DNA of 64,000 bases, taken from Adiantum capillus-veneris (taxonomy: Eukaryota; Streptophyta; Polypodiopsida; Polypodiales; Pteridaceae). The notes under the pieces were generated by a model. It saw nothing but the letters and a program-made list of their open reading frames with translations, did not search any database and was not told the origin of the DNA. The stretch covers positions 89,672,680 through 89,736,679 of the forward strand of contig CM043962.1 of assembly GCA_014529385.2 (NCBI GenBank), written 5' to 3'. How positions within the stretch are numbered: the first letter of the stretch is position 1; each line of letters starts with the position of its first letter. A program made the translations under genes and the position numbers. Below are positions 56,801 to 64,000 of the stretch, piece by piece.

Positions 56801-57840
56801 AAGGCTACAAACGTAGTGAGTTCGATCACTGTCTATATACAAAGAAGGCTAAGGATGGCAGTTGGCTGATCCTTATTTTGTATGTGGATGACATGTTGAT
56901 TGCTGGCAAACACTTGGAAGAAATTGCAGCTTTGAAGTCAAAGATGGCAAAATCGTTTGACATGAAAGACATGGGTGAGGCAAGTCATATACTTGGTATG
57001 CGCATTGAGAGAGACAGATCAAAGAAGTTGATTTGGTTATCTCAAACAGAGTATATTGACAAGGTTTTGCAACGTTTCAATATGGAGAAGGGAAAGGCAT
57101 TGAGTGTTCCATTGCCACCATATGTGAAACTTAGCAAACAAGATTGTCCTGTGTCTGAGGAAGAAAAGGCTGAAATGGATAAGATTCCATATGCGTCTGC
57201 AGTGGGTAGTTTGATGTATGCAATGATTGCTACACGTCCGGATATTGCATTTGCAGTGGGAGTGGTTAGCAGATATATGTCAAATCCCGGCAAGAAACAT
57301 TGGGAGGCAGTGAAAGGTATCATGAGATACTTAAAACATACAAAGAGTATGCGCATATGCTATGGTAGTCAGGATTTGAGTGTCAGAGGATACACTGACT
57401 CAGATTATGCAGGAGACTTGGATAAGAGGAGATCTACATCAGGCTATGTCTTTACATTGGCTGGAGGTGCCATATCATGGCGATCTCGATTACAAGATTG
57501 TGTTACGCAGTCTACTACAGAAGCTGAGTATGTTGCAGCAAATGAGGCATGAAAAGAAGCTATTTGGCTTGGTAGATTGGTTGCAGACTTGGGAATCAAT
57601 GCAGATATGCCAGAGTTATATTGTGATAGTCAAAGTGCTATACAATTGGCAAAGAATCCAGTGTTCCATTCGAAGACTAAGCATATTGATGTGAAGTATC
57701 ACTTCATTAGGGAAGTACTTGAAGACAAGCAGATACAACTGCTGAAGATCCACACCAAGGACAATCCTGCTGATCTACTCACAAAGGGACTTCCAGGAGA
57801 GGGCTTTGTGCATTGTCGTGAGTTATTGGGCATTGGATAG
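53875..57840 (+). CDS. gag-pol: copia-3 Gag-Pol polyprotein (one internal TGA)
   Basis: I start it at ATG 53875 (MASSQSETLYNIKKLDGTNF), the first ATG in the frame with a Gag-like N-terminus. Gag core at residues 1-190 (WKKQIWQVL, LITLPDSWDTF). Knuckle CYHCGKKGHMKRDC at 236-249. Protease DSGAS at 319-323. Gag-pre-integrase LWHRRLGHMSKRG. Integrase VHSDLCGP, LRTDNGGEY and PSQNGVAERMN, with all three acidic residues. RT MDVKTAFLHGDLDVEIYM and YVDDMLIAG. RNase H YTDSDYAGDLDKRRSTSGY, then DSQSAIQLAKN. The frame is open except TGA 57550-57552 (codon 1226), within a conserved RNase H stretch (NEA-stop-KEAIWL). It ends at TAG 57838-57840. The element is likely inactive only because of that codon, unless it is an assembly error. 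Confidence 0.95.
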
Positions 57841-57910
57841 ATGGCAGCCATGTAAATCTTTGTACATTTATGTTCATAGATTTACAGTTACTTAAAGTGC
57901 CACATTGGAC

Positions 57911-57924
57911 TTTAAGTGGGAGGT
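57911..57924 (+). promoter_or_regulatory. copia-3 polypurine tract
   Basis: TTTAAGTGGGAGGT directly before the 3' LTR. Confidence 0.85.
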
Positions 57925-58143
57925 TGTTGGGATTAAAGCCCAAGTGGCCTCTTATGCGGATATGGCCGGCCGCCCGCCTAACTCACTTACCTCTAACTCT
58001 TTGTATATACTAACATATTCTTTGTGAATACTGAGGATTTGGGAGATAACCCTTCTAACATCTCTCTGCGTACTGTACTGTGTAAGCTCACTGTGTGTGT
58101 GTGTGTGAGAGAGAGTCGACCCACGCTCCGCTCCGCGACTTCA
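57925..58143 (+). repeat. copia-3 3' LTR
   Basis: 219 bp, identical to the 5' LTR except one fewer TG unit. Confidence 0.96.
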
Positions 58144-58148
58144 TCTAG

Positions 58149-58356
58149 ATGGGCAGAGTCTATAGAAGTAAAACAGATCACTGCAAAGGATGTGGCAAAA
58201 TTTGTGTATGATGAAATATGTTGCAAGTTTGGGGTTCCATTAGAGCTACTTTCAGATAAGGGGCCAGGATTTAGAGCTAAACTGCTAGACTTCTTATGCA
58301 CAAAGATGAAGATTAGGCACCAGCATACCACTCCTTATTACCCGCAGTGTAATGGC
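58149..58356 (+). pseudogene. gypsy-2 integrase, part 2
   Basis: Integrase core continued after copia-3: RWAESIEVKQIT, LLSDKGPGFRAKLL and YYPQCNG, including the second catalytic Asp. It is interrupted at TTAA 58357-58360 by the next element. In the joined frame the Glu block follows at 59683 (NERFNGELVQ). Confidence 0.9.
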
Positions 58357-58360
58357 TTAA

Positions 58361-59678
58361 CACTAGGTTGGTAACCTAACAGGACATAAAAGTGTCCTTT
58401 CAGGGTTTTGAAAAAAACCTCCAAAACCATTGTAGATCAACTCATTTTGTAAAATCCTTTCATGAGGTTATAGTTCAAGGACTACTACACATGTAAAAAA
58501 TAAGAAACTTATAAAATTTCTCATCTTTTGGTCACACCAAGCCTCCAAAGTTGATGGACCATCACATTTTCATCAAAACAGTCATTTCTTACGTTTTGTT
58601 GCATAAAAATAAGATTAGGGATTTTTGTAGGACTTGAGATAAATTCCCTAGTTAACTTCAATGGGTTGGTGATCAGAACATATGATTGCTTCTCACTCAC
58701 TATTTTTTGTTTTTCCAAAAGAAATAGGTATAAAAAAGTTGAATTTTTACCATTCTGCAAACCTATCATCAAAGTTTCTATAGCCACGCTAAATACAAAT
58801 AATATATGCATGTTTTCTTAGTTCCCTATTTTCCTTTAGGTTCATAAGGAGCCATGGAGCATGTCAAAAGAATATTATATCTCTTACCAAGGGGAATCTT
58901 GGGGACAAAGATGAAGTGCTAAATACAGCAAACATGAAAAAACTGGGTTCAACATTATGAGTTGTAGAATCCCATAGAAACTATTCAATATCTACCCAAA
59001 ATTGATCCTCATGACTAGATATGGTTACTACCTACAAAATGCATGTACTTGTCACAAGAAATTAACAATATTGAAAAAGTTATACTTGATATACTAGAAT
59101 GTTTCATTTTCTTCTATAATTGAAGAAATCAACCACCGTTGTCTACTATGCAAAATAGGGTATTAGGTGCCCCAAAACTCAAGAAATATTAGCTTTATGT
59201 TACAATATGCGTTTGGATATCATGAAAGCCACCAAAAAAATCATAGAAGATCTAAAATTGGCTCAAAAACACGATTTGACAATTTTTGAAATTTGGTCAT
59301 AACTTACAACTTTAACATTTATTTCTCCCTAGAAGCATCAGGACATGTTGAGGACTACTAAAGATAGTTCTCTAGCATTATAGACCTCACAAACATGAAT
59401 TCTAGAGTGGTATAGTTGCAAAAAGTTGAAAAAAGCAAAAAACAGGACCCGTTTTTTCACACAGTTTAGGTTGTGAAATGTTGTGCAAGGACAAGGTTAA
59501 AGATGGAATTGATATTCCAAAAAAATGTGGAGTTTTTTTCAGCTCATGAGACAACTTTCTAGATAGAGAGCACCTCAAAATCCATTTTGAAACTCTTGAC
59601 ATAATTCAAGGAAAATGGTCACTTCACAGGACATAAAAGTGTCCCAGGACATAAAAGTGTCCCATTACCAACCTAGTG
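58361..59678. mobile_element. TTAA-flanked DNA element, non-coding
   Basis: 1318 bp with 14-bp perfect terminal inverted repeats CACTAGGTTGGTAA and TTAC-CAACCTAGTG. It is flanked on each side by TTAA (58357-58360 and 59679-59682). Inside the ends, GGACATAAAAGTGTCC occurs once on the left (58382-58397) and twice on the right (59629-59644, 59647-59662). The interior is AT-rich with no transposase ORF. A TTAA target is the mark of piggyBac-type transposases; CACTA ends recall En/Spm, but that group makes 3-bp duplications, which do not fit here. It interrupts gypsy-2 integrase between codons for L and N. Confidence 0.75.
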
Positions 59679-59682
59679 TTAA

Positions 59683-60356
59683 ATGAAAGATTCAATGGTG
59701 AGTTGGTACAAATTCTTTCTAAAGTGACAGAGCACCAAGGAAAGAATTGGGATTTGGAATTGCCTAGTGCATTATGGGCTTAGCGTACTTCGGTGAAGAC
59801 AGGTACAGGGTTTACTCCATTTCATTTGGTGTATGGAAAGGAAGCACTATTGCCTGTGGAGGTAGAGTTGCCTGCAATCAAGATGTTAGAGAAGTTGCTT
59901 GGGCCGCCTAGTGATGCATTCAAAGAGAGGCTCTTGCAGTTACAAGAGGTCGAGTTGGATAGGATGAGCGCATTGGAGCATTATGGGCAGATGCATGATA
60001 AGGCTTTGGCAAAGATAAATGAAAAGGTCAAAAGTAAGGGTATCAAGAAACATGACTTGGTTTTGCGCTACAACAGTAAGCTGGACAACACCTTCCAAAA
60101 GAAGTTTCAAATTAAGTGGGAAGGCCCTTTCAAGGTAGTGGAGTGTTTTTTAAATGGCACATATCAGCTGGCTAACCTGGATGGTGTTCTACATAATTCA
60201 AGGGTAAATGGATTGCGTCTTAAATTGTATCATGCTAGATTGATGATGGTGGAGCAAGATGAGCTGTCTGTGGATCAAGCAGTGTTGGTGAGGGATGAGG
60301 AGACGTGTGATGCGGCGAGTCTCATATCTCTCTTTGCTGCTGCTGATCTTGAATGA
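59683..60356 (+). pseudogene. gypsy-2 integrase, part 3 and C-terminus
   Basis: Begins with the catalytic Glu block (NERFNGELVQILS). After SALWA a TAG near 59779-59781 interrupts, then TGFTPFHLVYGKEALLP, KHDLVLRYNSKLDN, IKWEGPFKVVECF and SRVNGLRLKLYHARL. It ends at TGA 60354-60356. There is no chromodomain. Confidence 0.88.
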
Positions 60357-60364
60357 TCTAGCAG

Positions 60365-60384
60365 GCTAGGGGATGGGCAAATTA
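60365..60384 (+). promoter_or_regulatory. gypsy-2 polypurine tract
   Basis: GCTAGGGGATGGGCAAATTA precedes the 3' LTR. Confidence 0.65.
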
Positions 60385-61538
60385 TGTTAGGAGATTCTTG
60401 GAGCAAGGGATTGCGCATATGTACATATACATGCATGGTGCATCAAATAAAGAATTGCCCATTTTTCAGAGCTAGGTGGTTACATGGGGCCCACATGTGT
60501 ACAGGTAGGACAGGGTGTACATAGTGCATCAATTTTCACTATTACCAGTACCACTGTGTTTTTTCTATAATAAAGAGGAGTTGTTAGCGCGTAAAACTTC
60601 TCGAGGAAGCGATCCACGGGCCGAGGACATGAGGTAAGTAGGTGCATCAGATGGCATCTAGTGGCGTCAGGAGGCCGAACGGGATCAATATTTGCACGTG
60701 GATGAATACGGACACAACGTGGGTGTTTTCTTGTGAGAGTTATGAAGAAAGGTCATCATTAGGACCACTTTTTGGGGCCACTTCACGTGGTTGCGAGATG
60801 CATTATTGAAAAGAAATGAGTGCCAGGTGTGCAGATGATGCAAAAAGGTGACAACTATGCACTGCGAGGTCAGTTTTTGGCATGTTCGGGGTCCGTTTGA
60901 GGTCATCTAAAAGGCCAAGGGTGCCCAACTAATAAAGCTAAGTGTGGGAACTGAAAAAGCTGAGAGAAGACCAGAAAAAACGTGTAGAAGAGAGGAGGAA
61001 CAGCCGCAAGTGTGTTTTTGCTGTTTTTGGAGCATTTTTTGGCCCTAAACTGGTCATCCGAGGTCGGATTTGAGCACTGTGACATTGTAGGGTGGGGTTT
61101 TTGGGGGTTCCGGACGCAATGGAGCTGTCCATTTTGCCAAATTCCTCACAGATTTTTTGCTATTTTTTTGTGTAATCTTCTCCGGTGAGTGAAGCCTCTG
61201 CTTAACTTTGTGGTTGTATCTGGTGTATTTTCTCAATACTGTGTAAACTATTTGCCCCATTGGTGTTGGGCTGAGCTTCATTGAGTATAAACAACAACAA
61301 TTTGCCTCCTTTGAGATGAATTGAGAGAGTGTGTGTGAGTCTGTATGTGTGAGTGTGTATGTGTGAGTGTTGAGTGGGCAAGTGGGAAATCTCTCTCTTC
61401 TCACTCCGTCTGTGTGTTCACTGTCTCGGCCAGGTGTGTTGTGTAAGCCGAGTGGTGCCCCATAGTGTGTGTGTGTATCATTCCAAGAGTGTGTGTCGGG
61501 TCGTTATAGAGGCGTTGTGTGTGTTTCCATCCCGCTCA
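60385..61538 (+). repeat. gypsy-2 3' LTR
   Basis: Starts TGTTAGGAG and ends CCCGCTCA; counterpart of 46086-47191. The flank resumes the Y spacer at 61540. Confidence 0.88.
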
Positions 61539-61539
61539 G

Positions 61540-62718
<1,179 letters not shown>

Positions 62719-63707
62719 ACCCACCCGTCAAATGGATTTAGAAAGCAAAATTACTCATTGGATGAAGTGAAATTCCATGGATTTTCCAATAATTAAAAAT
62801 ATTATAAATATAGACAAAGTACTAAGTTTTCTACTTTGCATTTCTAGGACTCAAAGTCTTCTCATTTTCTACCTTTCATTTGTACATTTCTTAAGGTTTC
62901 CTTTGAAATGCAGCAGAGTGTGACACATGGATGCCTTCTCCTTGCTCAAAATTTTTAGCTCCATTATATATATTATTATAGATATAGATTATAGATGAGG
63001 AATCTACTTCACACCAAGTGACTAATCTATGTGCATAATGTGTATGAGGAATCTACCTCACACCAAGTGATTAAATTAATCAAGGAAAGCACTCGCATAC
63101 TCAGGTCCAACCTAGTTCTTGCTTTTCAATGAGAAAAAGGTACCTGCATTTTTTCTAATCTACCACAGGTATGCATATATGCAATACATGAAAACAAATT
63201 CCTGGAGTGTCTTCATTTTTTCAGTGCGTTAGCACATAATCCTTTGTCCTTTATGTGATGCAAAGATTTAAAAATAGAGAGATAAGCAAAGCAATTCCAT
63301 AATTATGATGAACAAGGAAAAGCATTTTAAATCATAAACCTTCAATCAACCAGCACAATTGAGTCATCTCGATGCACCAAGTTATTTCCCTATGGAGCAG
63401 TACACCATCTTCACTACTAGAAGGGCTTATAGCACGATGGAACATCCTCTTGCACTTTGTCATAGACTACTAGTGTGCCCCTAGCTCTACCGTGTATCCT
63501 TAGATAGGAAGCCTTATCCCTATCCAGATTTAGGTCCAATCCTAAGTAGTTAAGCTAATGCAATTCTTCGATCAATATTGGCTACCGTGTAGGATTAGGA
63601 TAATCCCGTAGTGAGGACATATATGGCAAAAGAGTGGGCAATGGAATGTGGTGGGTGGGGTGCAAAGCATGTGTGAATGTTGCACTGAGAATCCGCGTTC
63701 TCTCTCT

Positions 63708-63748
<41 letters not shown>

Positions 63749-64000
63749 TTCTTCTCCCTTTGCTAAGCAGGAAAGAGACTTGATAGGTTCATGGCGGAGG
63801 TGCTATTACAAACCCGTGAGGTGGCACTATGCGATCATGAGCCCAATAGGTAGGGACGAACGTGGGTGGTTGTGGAGTGGGACGAAGTTGGGCAGCTTTG
63901 AAGACAAAGTGGAATGACAAACCCCCATGGGTAGGGTGGAAGATGGGAGGATCTAGTGTAGCAGATGCGAGCAGGATACAATGCATGAGAAGCGAGAGCA
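62719..64000. other. No recognisable gene; (CT)n at 63700-63744
   Basis: AT-rich sequence unrelated to Y1 beyond 34462. A short direct repeat GAGGAATCTAC(T/C)TCACACC occurs near 62997 and 63046. The open frame 63648-63917 crosses the CT run and has no recognisable domain. Confidence 0.5.

Larger units (their letters stand above)
52613..58143 (+). mobile_element. Ty1/copia element copia-3, nearly intact
   Basis: 5531 bp with LTRs of 221 and 219 bp that are identical except for one TG unit, and a perfect target duplication TCTAG (52608-52612 and 58144-58148). It has an iMet primer site, one gag-pol frame of 1321 codons with a single TGA, and a polypurine tract. It interrupts gypsy-2 integrase, whose frame is continuous across the empty site. 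It is the youngest element in the window. Confidence 0.97.
46086..61538 (+). mobile_element. Ty3/gypsy element gypsy-2 (Tat-like), nested in Y2
   Basis: LTRs of about 1.1 kb, a primer site like that of gypsy-1, mini-ORF, gag, protease, RT, two RNase H domains and integrase. It is 15.5 kb in total, about 8.6 kb without copia-3 and the TTAA element. Y1 gives the empty site (AATTACGTCAATTC near 28040). The target duplication is probably TATGT/TACGT (46081-46085, 61540-61544) with one changed base; the extra G at 61539 makes the exact end uncertain. Several stops and frameshifts occur in pol. Confidence 0.92.

Noticed and set aside
58361-59678. En/Spm (CACTA) transposon
   Set aside because: The ends read CACTAG, but the three bases outside are TAA and TTA, not a direct duplication, whereas TTAA fits on both sides.
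63648-63917. 89-aa ORF near the right edge
   Set aside because: It crosses a CT microsatellite and shows no domain.

Overview
The window is plant nuclear DNA made almost entirely of retrotransposons stacked inside one another. I found no convincing single-copy host gene and no tRNA or rRNA gene. The evidence for a plant is the set of families: Ty1/copia elements primed by the initiator-Met tRNA (TGGTATCAGAG), Ty3/gypsy elements with two RNase H domains (as in the plant Tat/Ogre group), plant-type L1 LINE fragments with a CCHC ORF1, and very long CT and CA microsatellites. A large-genome vascular plant fits; a fern, lycophyte or gymnosperm is possible, but the sequence alone does not decide this.

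Layout, left to right. 1-1852: fragments of two LINEs. 1853-11127: a Ty3/gypsy element (gypsy-1) sitting inside a minus-strand LINE ORF1 that resumes at 11128. 11841-12382: a gypsy gag/protease scrap. 12582-16813: a composite bounded by 0.9-1.0 kb direct repeats, with a LINE 3' half inside. 17000-19970: no recognisable gene. 19971-24963: a LINE ORF1 start, then a decayed copia element (copia-1). 25333-36882 and 39080-62718: two reciprocally truncated copies (Y1, Y2) of a non-autonomous gypsy family called Y here, with a LINE 3' fragment between them. Y1 carries copia-2 (minus strand, 28850-34141). Y2 carries a 174-bp MITE in gag and a second gypsy element (gypsy-2, 46086-61538). Gypsy-2 in turn carries copia-3 (52613-58143) and a 1.3-kb element flanked by TTAA (58361-59678).

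Because Y is present twice, each copy supplies the empty site for the insertion in the other. Several insertions also interrupt reading frames that become continuous again when the insert and one target duplication are ignored. This gives an ordered history: LINEs and Y are old, gypsy-1 and gypsy-2 intermediate, copia-2 young, and copia-3 youngest (LTRs identical except one TG unit, one nonsense codon in an otherwise open 1321-codon frame).

The most novel signal is a small ORF of 72-74 codons between the 5' LTR and gag in all three gypsy families (3975-4193, 47923-48141, 40615-40839). It has the same length, the same place and a shared C-terminal pattern. The families otherwise differ in gag and pol, so this looks like a conserved accessory product of unknown function. 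Also notable are the TTAA-flanked element and the Y family itself, in which protease, RT and RNase H are replaced by a 3.8-kb microsatellite-rich spacer.
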